Positions 8,867 through 17,186 of a stretch of 64,000 bases of DNA are shown piece after piece. The notes under the pieces were generated by a model. The model worked only from the letters and a program-made list of their open reading frames with translations, made no database searches and had not been told where the DNA came from. Source of the stretch: DATAFF01 sp963744915 (GTDB lineage Bacteria > Pseudomonadota > Alphaproteobacteria > Rhizobiales > Aestuariivirgaceae); NCBI GenBank assembly GCA_963744915.1, contig CAVUUY010000006.1, positions 124,001-188,000 on the forward strand. Reading direction: 5' to 3'. Numbering within the stretch: position 1 is the first letter of the stretch; every line of letters begins with the position of its first letter. The translations under genes were made by a program, and so were the position numbers.

Positions 8867-9751
8867 TCAACCGCTGCGATGGTGGTAATGCGGTTGCGGG
8901 AAATAGCGCTTCATCAGGCCGCCATTGCGGCCGAACACGATCGAGCCGAGATAGGCGAGGCCCGCCACCAGAATGATGGAGGGGCCCGAGGGCAGGTTGA
9001 AGTGATAGGAAACGAGCAGCCCCGCCATGCTCGACAGAAAGGCGATTGCGGTTGCAACGATCGACAGCGACCATACCTCGTAGGCCCAGAGGCGCGCCGC
9101 CGCCGCCGGCAGCATCATCAGCCCGACCGCCATGAGCGTGCCCAGCGCCTGGAATCCGGCCACCAGGTTCAGCACCACCAGGATCAGGAAGATGATGTGG
9201 AACAGCGAGCCACCACCCCCCATGGTCCGCAGGAATCCCGGATCGAAGCATTCGCAGATGAGCGGCCGGTAGATCACTGCGAGGGTCAGCAGCGTCACGC
9301 TGGCAATGATGCCGACGAGCACGAGGCTTGCCGTGTCGACCGCCAGGATGGTGCCGAACAGCACATGCAGGAGGTCGATATTGGAACCGTATTTGGAGAC
9401 GATCAGCACCCCGACCGCGAGCGACATCAGGTAGAACCCGGCGAGCGTCGCATCCTCCTTGAGCGTGGTGATCCGCGACACGACGCCGGCGAGAATCGCC
9501 ACCGTGAGGCCGACGGCGAGGCCGCCGAGGCTCATCGACCACAGCGAGAAGCCGGCGGCGAGAAAGCCGAGGGCGGCACCGGGCAGGATGGCATGCGACA
9601 TCGCATCGCCCATCAGGCTCATGCGGCGCAGGACGAGGAAGATGCCGATCGAGCCGCAGCCGAGCGACAGCGCGAAACAGGCAACCAGCGCCCGCCGCAT
9701 GAAGCCGTAGGCGAGCCATGGATCGATCAGCAGCGCCTGCAGATGGGTCAT
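8867..9751 (-). CDS. znuB: Zinc/manganese ABC transporter permease ZnuB
   Basis: A 294-residue ABC-3 family permease with seven to nine hydrophobic segments. The conserved region RRMSLMGDAMSHAILPGAAL at about residues 42-61 is the family signature, which contacts the ATPase. It pairs with ZnuC, whose stop overlaps the ZnuB start by four bases. ZnuB forms the membrane channel that takes Zn2+ (or in some relatives Mn2+) from a periplasmic binding protein. No znuA binding protein is encoded in this operon, so it must be elsewhere, or the ZevA-like protein may partly substitute. The metal is inferred from the Zur-like operator. Confidence 0.88.
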   Translation of the reverse strand: MTHLQALLIDPWLAYGFMRRALVACFALSLGCGSIGIFLVLRRMSLMGDAMSHAILPGAALGFLAAGFSLWSMSLGGLAVGLTVAILAGVVSRITTLKEDATLAGFYLMSLAVGVLIVSKYGSNIDLLHVLFGTILAVDTASLVLVGIIASVTLLTLAVIYRPLICECFDPGFLRTMGGGGSLFHIIFLILVVLNLVAGFQALGTLMAVGLMMLPAAAARLWAYEVWSLSIVATAIAFLSSMAGLLVSYHFNLPSGPSIILVAGLAYLGSIVFGRNGGLMKRYFPQPHYHHRSG

Positions 9752-10509
9752 GAGAATTCTGCCGCCAGGGCCGGCCGCTCCACCGGGGTCGCGCCATGCC
9801 GGTCATGGGCGAGGCCACGGGCGCGGCGCAGATTGGCAGGCGTCAGCACCGTCTCCGTCGGACCCCAGGCGATCGGCTCGCGCAACAGCAGCAGGCAGGA
9901 GGGGAAATGCGCCTCGACCTGGTCGAGCTCGTGCAGCACCGCGACCACCGTGCGGCCTTGCCGGTGCCAGTCGAGGACCAGGCCGAGAAGGTCGCTTGTG
10001 GTGCGCTCGTCAAGGGCTGCGAAAGGCTCGTCGAGCAGCAGGACCTGCGGGTCCTGAACGATCAACCGGGCGAACAGCAGCCGCTGGAACTGCCCGACCG
10101 ACAAGGCGCCGATCGGCCGCTCCGCCATGGTCTCGATCCCGACCGTTGCGAGCGCTGCCCCGACGCGTTCGCGATCGCCGCGGTCCATCTCTCCGAAAAG
10201 GCCGATCCGGTGCCACAATCCGAGCCCGACGGCATCGCGCACGGTGATCGGGAAGGTCCTGTCGACCTCGGCGAGCTGGGGCAGATAGCCGAGCGTCTGG
10301 CGCGACAGGCCTTCGAGGGCGACCCGGCCCTGGTCGGGCTGAACGATCCCGACAATGGCCTTGAGCAGCGTGCTCTTGCCGGCACCATTAGGCCCGACAA
10401 TGGCAGTCATGCTGCCGCAGACGAAGGTGCCGCCGACATGGTGCACCGCGGGTTCGCGATCGAACGAGACGGTCACGTCCTCGAGGCGGATGCCGGGGGC
10501 GATGCTCAT
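9748..10509 (-). CDS. znuC: Zinc ABC transporter ATP-binding protein ZnuC
   Basis: The ATPase of the Znu importer, 253 residues. Walker A is GPNGAGKST, the signature motif is the variant LSVGQFQRLLFARL, and Walker B is VLLLDEPFAALDE, followed by the switch histidine in AVLHELDQV. The start at 10509 was chosen because it overlaps the stop codon of a preceding 33-residue reading frame in an ATGA arrangement, even though no strong separate ribosome binding site is seen; translation is probably coupled. It ends in a four-base overlap with znuB. Confidence 0.9.
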   Translation of the reverse strand: MSIAPGIRLEDVTVSFDREPAVHHVGGTFVCGSMTAIVGPNGAGKSTLLKAIVGIVQPDQGRVALEGLSRQTLGYLPQLAEVDRTFPITVRDAVGLGLWHRIGLFGEMDRGDRERVGAALATVGIETMAERPIGALSVGQFQRLLFARLIVQDPQVLLLDEPFAALDERTTSDLLGLVLDWHRQGRTVVAVLHELDQVEAHFPSCLLLLREPIAWGPTETVLTPANLRRARGLAHDRHGATPVERPALAAEFS

Positions 10510-10607
10510 TGGATGGCCCATGCGACGGCGAGCCACAGCAGCAGGATCGGCAGGCTGACCAGCGCCAGCCGCCGCACCGTCCCGGCCATCAAGGGAGATG
10601 GATGCAT
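10506..10607 (-). CDS. 33-residue single-span membrane peptide, first gene of the zinc operon
   Basis: A small reading frame that encodes 33 residues: a short basic N-terminus (MHPSPLMAGTVRRLAL) followed by one hydrophobic segment (VSLPILLLWLAVAWAIQ). GAGGG stands five bases before the ATG. Its TGA overlaps the znuC ATG (ATGA), the same coupling used by the rest of the operon, and the Zur-like palindrome lies about 42 bases upstream, so it would be the first translated gene. I do not recognise a family. It could be a small subunit or regulator of the Znu transporter, or a leader that couples translation; function is unknown. Confidence 0.55.
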   Translation of the reverse strand: MHPSPLMAGTVRRLALVSLPILLLWLAVAWAIQ

Positions 10608-10648
10608 GGCAACCCTCGATCAAATCCCCCCATCCATGCCCCCTGTAT

Positions 10649-10666
10649 GCTATGTTATAACGTATC
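10649..10666 (-). promoter_or_regulatory. Probable Zur operator
   Basis: The core TATGTTATAACGTA at 10651-10664 is a palindrome except for one T/G pair and matches the AT-rich ATGTTATAACAT type of Zur box known from proteobacteria; outer bases 10649 and 10666 also pair. It is the only such AT-rich palindrome in this GC-rich neighbourhood. It lies about 42 bases upstream of the first gene of the znu operon and about 100 bases upstream of the divergent ccdA gene. Repression by zinc-loaded Zur is inferred. Confidence 0.65.
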
Positions 10667-10768
10667 AAGTCAACCCCGGCTGCCCGCCTTCCGCAGCCGT
10701 GGCGGCAATTGACTGGCTTGGCTGCATTGCCTACTGGCTACTACCCAGCCGAGGAGCCCGAAAAGCCC

Positions 10769-11542
10769 GTGACCGACCATTTGCCGCTCTTTCTGCTTGC
10801 CTTTCCGGCCGGCGTGGTCAGCTTCCTGTCGCCCTGCGTGCTGCCGCTGGTGCCGCCCTATCTGTGCTTTTTGGCCGGCGCCACGCTCGAGCAGCTGACC
10901 GAGGAGAAGGCACCGGCGGCGATGCGGCCGCGCGTCCTGTCGGCGGCGCTCGCCTTCGTCACCGGCTTCTCCGCCGTGTTCATTGCGCTTGGCGCCACCG
11001 CGAGCGCCCTGGGTAGCCTGGTCCATCAGGCCCTGACATGGACCGTTACCTTGGCGGGCCATGAATTCAACGTGCTGGCGAGCCTTGCCGGGCTCGCCAT
11101 CATCGCCATGGGCCTGCATTTCATCGGCGCCTACCGCATCGCGCTGTTCGACAGCGAGCTTCGCTATCACCACGCGGCCCGGCCGGCCGGCAGTTTCGGC
11201 GCCTTCCTGATCGGTGCCGCCTTCGCCTTCGGATGGACCCCGTGCATCGGGCCGGTGCTGGCGACCATCCTGGCGGTGGCGGCGGCGGAGGAGAGCGTCG
11301 CCCGCGGCGCCGGATTGCTCGCCCTCTATTCGGCCGGGCTCGGCCTGCCCTTCATCGCCGCCGCCTATGGGCTCGAGGGCTTCATCGGCGCCTTTCGCCA
11401 TATCCGCGGCCATCTTGCCAAGGTCGAGATGGTGATGGGCGCGACCCTGGTGGTGACCGGGATCATGTTCATGACCGGGGCCATGCAGACCTTCTCCTAT
11501 TGGCTGCTCGAGACCTTTCCCAATCTCGGCAAGCTCGGCTGA
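10769..11542 (+). CDS. ccdA: Cytochrome c biogenesis protein CcdA
   Basis: A six-span membrane protein of 257 residues that passes electrons from cytoplasmic thioredoxin to periplasmic thiol-disulfide partners, used in cytochrome c maturation. Both redox cysteines are present in their usual contexts: LSPCVLPLVPPYLCFLAG (Cys23) in the first span and FGWTPCIGPVL (Cys159) in the fourth. The GTG at 10769 is preferred to an upstream TTG because the protein then begins just before the first span; GAGGAG lies about 12 bases upstream, a rather long spacing. It is divergent from the zinc operon. Confidence 0.88.
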   Translation: MTDHLPLFLLAFPAGVVSFLSPCVLPLVPPYLCFLAGATLEQLTEEKAPAAMRPRVLSAALAFVTGFSAVFIALGATASALGSLVHQALTWTVTLAGHEFNVLASLAGLAIIAMGLHFIGAYRIALFDSELRYHHAARPAGSFGAFLIGAAFAFGWTPCIGPVLATILAVAAAEESVARGAGLLALYSAGLGLPFIAAAYGLEGFIGAFRHIRGHLAKVEMVMGATLVVTGIMFMTGAMQTFSYWLLETFPNLGKLG

Positions 11543-11588
11543 ATCCGCTATGCTGCCGGACCGAGCGAGCAGCCAAGTGTAACCGGTC

Positions 11589-12278
11589 ATGCCAGCACCG
11601 CTTCAGGGCATCAAAGCCTGCGTTTTCGACGCTTACGGAACCTTGTTCGACGTCCACACGCCGGTGCTGCAAGCCTTGGTGGCCCTTGGCGATGATAAGG
11701 TCCAATCGTTTTCTGCGGGGTGGCGTGATAAGCAGCTTAAATATACCTGGCTGCGAAGCCTGATGGGCGTCCATGCCGATTTCTGGCAGGTCACCGCCGA
11801 TGCCCTCGATCACACCATGCAGCTGTTCGGACTCGATGATCGCGATCTCCATCGGCGGTTGATGGAGCTTTATCTGAGCCTTCCCTCGTTTCAGGACGCC
11901 GCGTCGAGCCTTGCCGAATTGCAGCGCCGCGGGCTGCGCCTTGCCATTCTCTCCAATGGCAGTCCCGCCATGCTCGATGCGGCCGTGCGAGCCGCCGGCT
12001 TCGCCAGCTTCTTCGAACGGGTGATGTCGGTGGAGGAGGTCGGCATCTTCAAGCCGTCGCGCCGCGTCTACCGCCATGCCCAGCAGATGCTGAAGCTCGC
12101 CAGCCCGCGGGACATCTGCTTCGTCTCCGCCAACAGCTGGGATGCCAAGGCGGCGGCGAGCTTCGGCTTTCAGGTTGTCTGGATCAACCGGAGCGGCAGG
12201 CCTGCCGACTGCATTCCGGGGGTGCCGGCCGTCGAGCTCGAGACCCTTGCGGACGTCGCTTCGCACATCGCCCGGTGA
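11589..12278 (+). CDS. Haloacid dehalogenase type II (HAD superfamily)
   Basis: A 229-residue L-2-haloacid dehalogenase-like hydrolase of the HAD fold. The nucleophile Asp14 stands in CVFDAYGTLFDVHTP; ILSNGSP gives motif II; the lysine of motif III is in EEVGIFKPSRRVY; and the SANSWDAKAAASFGF loop matches the dehalogenase subfamily rather than the phosphatases. The expected reaction is hydrolysis of (S)-2-haloacids to (R)-2-hydroxyacids, but many relatives in environmental bacteria act on phosphates, so the substrate is open. It starts 46 bases after ccdA and may share its transcript. Confidence 0.88.
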   Translation: MPAPLQGIKACVFDAYGTLFDVHTPVLQALVALGDDKVQSFSAGWRDKQLKYTWLRSLMGVHADFWQVTADALDHTMQLFGLDDRDLHRRLMELYLSLPSFQDAASSLAELQRRGLRLAILSNGSPAMLDAAVRAAGFASFFERVMSVEEVGIFKPSRRVYRHAQQMLKLASPRDICFVSANSWDAKAAASFGFQVVWINRSGRPADCIPGVPAVELETLADVASHIAR

Positions 12279-12286
12279 TCATCCGG

Positions 12287-13075
12287 TCACGAGGCGCGCC
12301 TGAGGGTGCGCGGCCGGGCGGCATAGGCGCGGGCGGCAGCGCCGAAAGCCGTAAAGAGCTTGACCGAATCGGGATTGTCGGCGGCCTTGTATTCGGGGTG
12401 CCACTGGACGCCCATGGCGAAACCGCGCGCTCCCTTGACCGAGACGGCTTCGACCGTCCCGTCGGGGGCCGTTGCCTCGACCGCAAGCGCGGGCGCAACG
12501 CCGTCGATTCCCTGCCGGTGGAGCGTGTTGACCAGCGTTTCGCGCTTGCCGAGGATCTGTTCGAGCTGGCCCCCGGGGGTGATCGCGATCGGATGCGCCG
12601 GAGCATAGAGCATGGCAATGTCGGGCGATCTCGGTGCGCGGTGGTCGAGGCGCCCCGGCAACTCCTGGAGCTCGGTCGCCAGCGTCCCGCCGAGCACCAC
12701 GTTGAGCTCCTGGAAGCCGCGGCAAATGCACAGCAGCGGCATGCCCCGCTCGATGACCTGGGCGATGAGATTCAAGGTCAGCCGGTCGCGGCGATGGTCG
12801 TACGGCTCGTGCCGCTCCGTCGCCACCGCGCCGTAATGCGGCGGATGCACATTCGACACCGCTCCCGTCATCATCACCCCGTCCAGCCGGTCGAGCAACG
12901 CCTCGAGATCGAACTCGGCGTCGAGCGCCGGGATCATGATCGGGATCGAACCCGCCACCTCGGCCACGGCGCGCAGATATTTGTCGCCGATCGAGTGGAA
13001 CACGAAGCCCTTGTCCTCGAACGTATCGGCGGGGAGCCCGACAAGGGGCTTCGAATCGCTGGTCAATGTCGACAT
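12287..13075 (-). CDS. Class I glutamine amidotransferase-like hydrolase (peptidase C26, PuuD-like)
   Basis: A 262-residue hydrolase of the gamma-glutamyl-GABA hydrolase group. The nucleophile elbow is LLCICRGFQELNVVLGG, and the catalytic His-Glu pair is in GVQWHPEY. PuuD-type enzymes cut gamma-glutamyl amides in putrescine use; no other puu gene is nearby, so the substrate is uncertain. I start at the ATG at 13075, with GAGG four bases upstream; an ATG at 13147 would add 24 residues. The gene is convergent with the dehalogenase and divergent from dctP. An in-frame GAGTTC at 12911-12916 is normal coding here. Confidence 0.85.
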   Translation of the reverse strand: MSTLTSDSKPLVGLPADTFEDKGFVFHSIGDKYLRAVAEVAGSIPIMIPALDAEFDLEALLDRLDGVMMTGAVSNVHPPHYGAVATERHEPYDHRRDRLTLNLIAQVIERGMPLLCICRGFQELNVVLGGTLATELQELPGRLDHRAPRSPDIAMLYAPAHPIAITPGGQLEQILGKRETLVNTLHRQGIDGVAPALAVEATAPDGTVEAVSVKGARGFAMGVQWHPEYKAADNPDSVKLFTAFGAAARAYAARPRTLRRAS

Positions 13076-13193
13076 GGCCTCGATCTTACCGTGACCGGAA
13101 CCGGGATTCCATGCCGAGAGCCCGACCCTGGCCTGCTTGTCAATCATGGACCCTTCCGCTTTATTAACGCCGCCACAAAGAGGATGAGACAGG

Positions 13194-14285
13194 ATGAACC
13201 GCAGGAAATTCGTGCGCGCGGCAGGTGTGTCGGCGATCGGCTCGGCCGTGCTTGCCGCCCCCGCCATCGCCCAGTCGCAGCCGGTGCTGAAATGGCGCCT
13301 GACCTCGTCCTTCCCAAAGACTCTCGACACCATCTTCGCCGTCGCCGAAACGTTCTCGCGGACCGTTTCCGAGGCCACCGACGGCAATTTCCACATCCAG
13401 GTCTTTCCCCCCAACGAGATCGTGCCTGGTCTCCAGGCTGCCGACGCCGTCACCAATGGCTCGGTCGAAATGTGCCAGACCTCCTCCTATTACTATGTCG
13501 GCAAGGACCCGACCTTTGCTTTTGGCACCGCCGTGCCCTTCGGCATGAATGCCCGCCAGCAGAATGCCTGGCTCTATTTCGGCGGCGGCCAGGAATTGCT
13601 CAACGCCTTCTATGAAAAGTACAAGATCTACTCCCTGCCTGGCGGCAATACCGGCGCCCAGATGGGCGGCTGGTTCCGCCGCGAGGTCAAGTCGGTGGCC
13701 GATCTCAACGGCCTCAAGATGCGCATCGCCGGGCTCGCCGGCCGGGTGGTCTCGAAGCTCGGCGTATCGCCGCAGCAGATCGCCGGTGGCGAAATCTACC
13801 AGGCGCTCGAGAAGGGCACCATCGATGCCACCGAATGGGTCGGCCCCTATGACGATGCCAAGCTCGGCTTCAACAAGGTGGCGCCCTATTATTATTATCC
13901 CGGCTGGTGGGAGGGTGGGCCGACCATCCATTTCTTCATCAATATCGAGAAATGGCACGCGCTGCCCAAGAGCTATCAGGCGCTCCTGACCTCGGCAGCC
14001 GCCGCTGCCAATCTCGAGATGCTGGCGCGCTATGACGCGCTCAATCCGCCGGCGATCAAGAACCTGGTCGCCAGTGGCACGCGGCTGCGGCCCTTCCCGC
14101 CCGACGTCATGGAAGCCTGCCTCAAGGCCGCGAACGAGCTCTATGCCGAGATCGGCAAGGACAATGCCGAGTTCAAGAAGATGCATGATATCTACATGGC
14201 GTACCGGAACACCGAATATCTCTGGTTCCAGGTGTGCGAATATTCCTTCGACAATTTCCAGATCCGCACCCGCCCCAAGGCCTGA
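13194..14285 (+). CDS. TRAP transporter 2-oxoacid-binding protein, TakP/DctP type
   Basis: The periplasmic solute receptor (363 residues) of a tripartite ATP-independent transporter. It opens with a twin-arginine-like signal (MNRRKFVRAAGVSAIGS, cleaved after APAIAQ). The body closely resembles TakP of Rhodobacter, which binds pyruvate and other 2-oxoacids: GGNTGAQMGGWFRREV, the arginine-containing MRIAGLAGRVV, and ATEWVGPYDDAKLGFNK near the binding site. The two permease genes follow immediately but on the opposite strand, converging with only 12 bases between the stops, so the binding protein is transcribed separately from its membrane partners. Confidence 0.9.
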   Translation: MNRRKFVRAAGVSAIGSAVLAAPAIAQSQPVLKWRLTSSFPKTLDTIFAVAETFSRTVSEATDGNFHIQVFPPNEIVPGLQAADAVTNGSVEMCQTSSYYYVGKDPTFAFGTAVPFGMNARQQNAWLYFGGGQELLNAFYEKYKIYSLPGGNTGAQMGGWFRREVKSVADLNGLKMRIAGLAGRVVSKLGVSPQQIAGGEIYQALEKGTIDATEWVGPYDDAKLGFNKVAPYYYYPGWWEGGPTIHFFINIEKWHALPKSYQALLTSAAAAANLEMLARYDALNPPAIKNLVASGTRLRPFPPDVMEACLKAANELYAEIGKDNAEFKKMHDIYMAYRNTEYLWFQVCEYSFDNFQIRTRPKA

Positions 14286-14297
14286 GCTCTCGGTAAG

Positions 14298-15708
14298 CTA
14301 TTGCGGCGCCAGCTGCGGTGCGGGGATCTCCTCGAGCGTGGGGATGTCGAGCTCTTGGATCGCATTCGGGTCGATGATCGGGCCGTGATCGAGAAAGGCG
14401 GTCACGATCTGCGGGAAGAAGATCAGCACCACCACCAGGACCAGCTGCAGCCCGACCCAGGGGATCGCCCCGAGATAGATGTCGTTGGTCTTCACCTCCG
14501 CGGGCGCGACGCCGCGCAAATAGAACAGCGCGAAGCCGAATGGCGGATGCATGAAGGAGGTCTGCATGTTGGCCCCGATCAGGATGCCGAACCAGATCAG
14601 GTCGATGCCGAGCCTCTCCGCAACCGGCGCCAGCAGCGGAATGATGATGAAGGCGATCTCGAAGAAATCGAGGAAGAAGGCGAGGATGAATACGAAGATA
14701 TTGACGAAGACGAGGAAGCCGACCTGGCCGCCCGGCAGCGACCGCAGCAGCCCTTCGAGCCACACGCCGCCGTAGAAGCCCTGGAAGATGGAGGAGAATA
14801 TCGTCGAGCCGATGAGGATGAACACCACCATGGTGGAGATCCGGGTGGTCGCATCGACCGCATGCCAGAAGGCGCCGAGGCTGAGGCGGCGATTGACGAT
14901 GGCGAGCAGCAGCGCCCCGGCCACCCCCATGGCGCCCGATTCGGTCGGCGTCGCCAGGCCAAGCAGGATGGTGCCGAGCACCACGAAGATGAGGGCGAGC
15001 GACGGCACCATGCCGCGCACGAGCTTCCAGGCGAGGGCCAGGCCGCGGAGCGTGCGTGCCTCGGGCGGCAGCGCCGGCACCGCCGCCGGCCGCCACAGGC
15101 TTACGATCAGGATATAGATGCAGAACAGCGCCACCTGCACGATGCTGGGGCCGATCGCGCCGCGATACATGTCGCCGACCGACCGCCCGAGCTGGTCGGC
15201 GAGCACCACCAGCACCAGCGCCGGCGGTATCAGCTGGGTGATGGTGCCGGAGGCGGCGATGACGCCGGTGGCGAGCCGCATGTCGTAGCCGTAGCGCATC
15301 ATCACCGGCAGCGCGATCAGCGCCATGGCGATCACCGAGGCCGCCACCGTGCCGGTGATCGCCCCGAGGATGGCTCCGACCAGCACCACGGCATAGGCAA
15401 GGCCGCCGCGCACCGGCCCGAACAGCTGGCCGAAGCCCTCGATCATGTCCTCGGCAAGCCGCGAGCGCTCGAGGATCGCTCCCATCAGGGTGAAGAACGG
15501 GATCGCCAGCAGGAGATCGTTCGACATGATGCCGAACAGCCGGAGCGGGATCGTGTTGAGGAAGCTCGAACTCGAGCAGGTTGGTCTCGATCCCGAATAA
15601 CGCAAAGGCGAGGCCTACCGCGGCGAGCGAGAAGGCGACCGGATAGCCGATCAGCAGGAAGATCACGAGCCCGGCGAACATGTAGGGAGCAACGGTGATC
15701 GGCTCCAT
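14298..15708 (-). CDS. dctM: TRAP transporter large permease DctM, interrupted by one extra base
   Basis: This is the channel subunit of the TRAP transporter, with about 12 membrane spans. The N-terminus starts at 15708 (MEPITVAPYMFAGLVIFLLI), one base after the dctQ stop, and runs to LLEF, where the frame is lost; the rest of the protein, starting FLNTIPLRLFGIMSNDLLL, continues in another frame to 14298. The break lies at GAGTTC (15568-15573, minus strand). Removing one T gives LLESSFLNTIPL, a normal DctM sequence of 469 residues. I therefore read the gene as functional, with a consensus error; a true frameshift would destroy the transporter. Confidence 0.88.
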
Positions 15709-15709
15709 G

Positions 15710-16276
15710 TCACTGCACCGGCTTCTCATAGGAGGTGTCGAAGGCGAAATGGCCGGCCAGCGCCTCGCAGCGCTTGATCAGCTCCGAGACCGCCTGCAGC
15801 AACAGGAGGCCGAAGCCGAGCGGGAACATCAGCTTGGCCGGCCAGCGCGGCAGTCCGGCGGCGTTCGCTGCCTGCTCGCCGGTCTGCCATGAGTCCCAGA
15901 AGAACCAGAAGGTGAGCCAGCCGCCGACCGCGCAGGTGGGAATGAGGAACAGCAGCGTGCCGAGAATATCGATGATGAGCCGCGTCCGCGGCTTGAGCAT
16001 GCCGTAGACCAGGTCCACCCGCACATGCTCGTTGCGCTGCAGCGTATAGGCGGCGCCGAGCATGAACATGGCCCCGAACAGGTACCACTGGATCTCCAGC
16101 CAGAAATTCGAGGTGATGCTCAAGGAGTAGCGCAGGAGCGCATTGCCGCAGCTTATGGCGCAGGCCGCCAGCATGGCGACCGCCGCCAGCTGGCCGACCC
16201 AACCGGACAGCCGATCGATGGCGCGACTGAGCGACAGCAGAGCCTTCACGCGGGGGTCCCCCACCCGGCCCTGCAT
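15710..16276 (-). CDS. dctQ: TRAP transporter small permease DctQ
   Basis: A 188-residue protein with four membrane spans, the small subunit that joins DctM and the binding protein. The family pattern NFWLEIQWYLFGAMFMLGAA followed by NEHVRVDLVYGML is clear at about residues 75-115. The stop codon and the dctM start are separated by one base, so the two are co-translated. The gene is divergent from the SDR gene, with about 95 bases between them to hold both promoters. Confidence 0.9.
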   Translation of the reverse strand: MQGRVGDPRVKALLSLSRAIDRLSGWVGQLAAVAMLAACAISCGNALLRYSLSITSNFWLEIQWYLFGAMFMLGAAYTLQRNEHVRVDLVYGMLKPRTRLIIDILGTLLFLIPTCAVGGWLTFWFFWDSWQTGEQAANAAGLPRWPAKLMFPLGFGLLLLQAVSELIKRCEALAGHFAFDTSYEKPVQ

Positions 16277-16370
16277 GTGGCGGCTTCAGCCGGCAGGGCT
16301 TTTCGACTATAGAGGCAAGGTCGAGAAACGCGCCAGCCCCAATCGGGCCGGCTGCGGCAGACGAGGGAGC

Positions 16371-17165
16371 ATGGAAAGCAGCGTCACCACGGCCGCGCAG
16401 TTGTTCGACCTGACCGGCGAAGTGGCGCTGGTCACCGGTGCGTCCTCGGGCCTCGGGCGGCGCTTTGCCAAGGTTCTTGCCGCCCATGGCGCGGCGGTCG
16501 TGGTGGCCGCCCGCCGGCGCGACCGCCTGGAATCGCTCAGCCGCGAGATCGCTGCCGCCGGCGGGAGCAGCCATTGCGTCGAGGTCGACCTCGCCGATCG
16601 CTCGCGCATTGCCGCGGCCTTCGATGCCGCCGAAGCGGCCTTCGGCACCGTCACGCTGGTCGTCAACAATGCCGGCATATCAGGCAGCCTGAAGCGCGGC
16701 GTCGAGCTCAGCGAGGATGAGTGGCGCAGCGTCATGTCGATCAATCTCGACGCGGTCTGGTTCACCGCCCAGGAGGCCGCCCGGCGCATGCTGAGCGCCG
16801 CCAAGCCGGGCGCGATCATCAACATCGCCTCGGTGTTCAGCTTTCGCGTCGGCATCAATCTTGCCCCCTATGCCATTGCCAAGGCGGGGGTCGTCCAGAT
16901 GACACATGCGCTGGCGCTCGAGCTGGCGCGCCACCGCATCAGGGTCAATGCCCTTGCGCCGGGCTATGTGCAGAGCGAGATGACCGAGACCTTCCTGTCG
17001 AGCCCGGCAGGCGAGGCTCTGAGGATGCGGATTCCGCAGCGCCGGTTCGGCGACCCGAGCGATCTCGACGCGGCCCTGCTGTTGCTGGCTTCCCGCCGGG
17101 CGTCGGGCTTCATGACGGGTTCGACCGTGCTGGTCGATGGCGGCCATATGCTGTCCGGGGCCTAG
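16371..17165 (+). CDS. SDR-family oxidoreductase
   Basis: A short-chain dehydrogenase of 264 residues. The NAD(P)-binding TGASSGLG occupies residues 22-29, NNAG follows strand four, and the catalytic Tyr167 and Lys171 are in YAIAK. The arginine-rich segment AARRRDRL after strand two suggests NADP(H) preference, which is an inference. GAGGGAGC precedes the ATG. The gene lies 21 bases before an acyl-CoA dehydrogenase and is likely cotranscribed, so a role in acyl-CoA or hydroxyacid metabolism is plausible; the substrate is not known. Confidence 0.87.
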   Translation: MESSVTTAAQLFDLTGEVALVTGASSGLGRRFAKVLAAHGAAVVVAARRRDRLESLSREIAAAGGSSHCVEVDLADRSRIAAAFDAAEAAFGTVTLVVNNAGISGSLKRGVELSEDEWRSVMSINLDAVWFTAQEAARRMLSAAKPGAIINIASVFSFRVGINLAPYAIAKAGVVQMTHALALELARHRIRVNALAPGYVQSEMTETFLSSPAGEALRMRIPQRRFGDPSDLDAALLLLASRRASGFMTGSTVLVDGGHMLSGA

Positions 17166-17186
17166 CGCTGGACCGGAGGAGATCGC

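Noticed and set aside
12911..12916. GAGTTC in the puuD-like gene as a further sequence error
   Set aside because: It is read in frame as Glu-Phe in an intact protein (LDAEFDLEALLDRL), so this copy is genuine.
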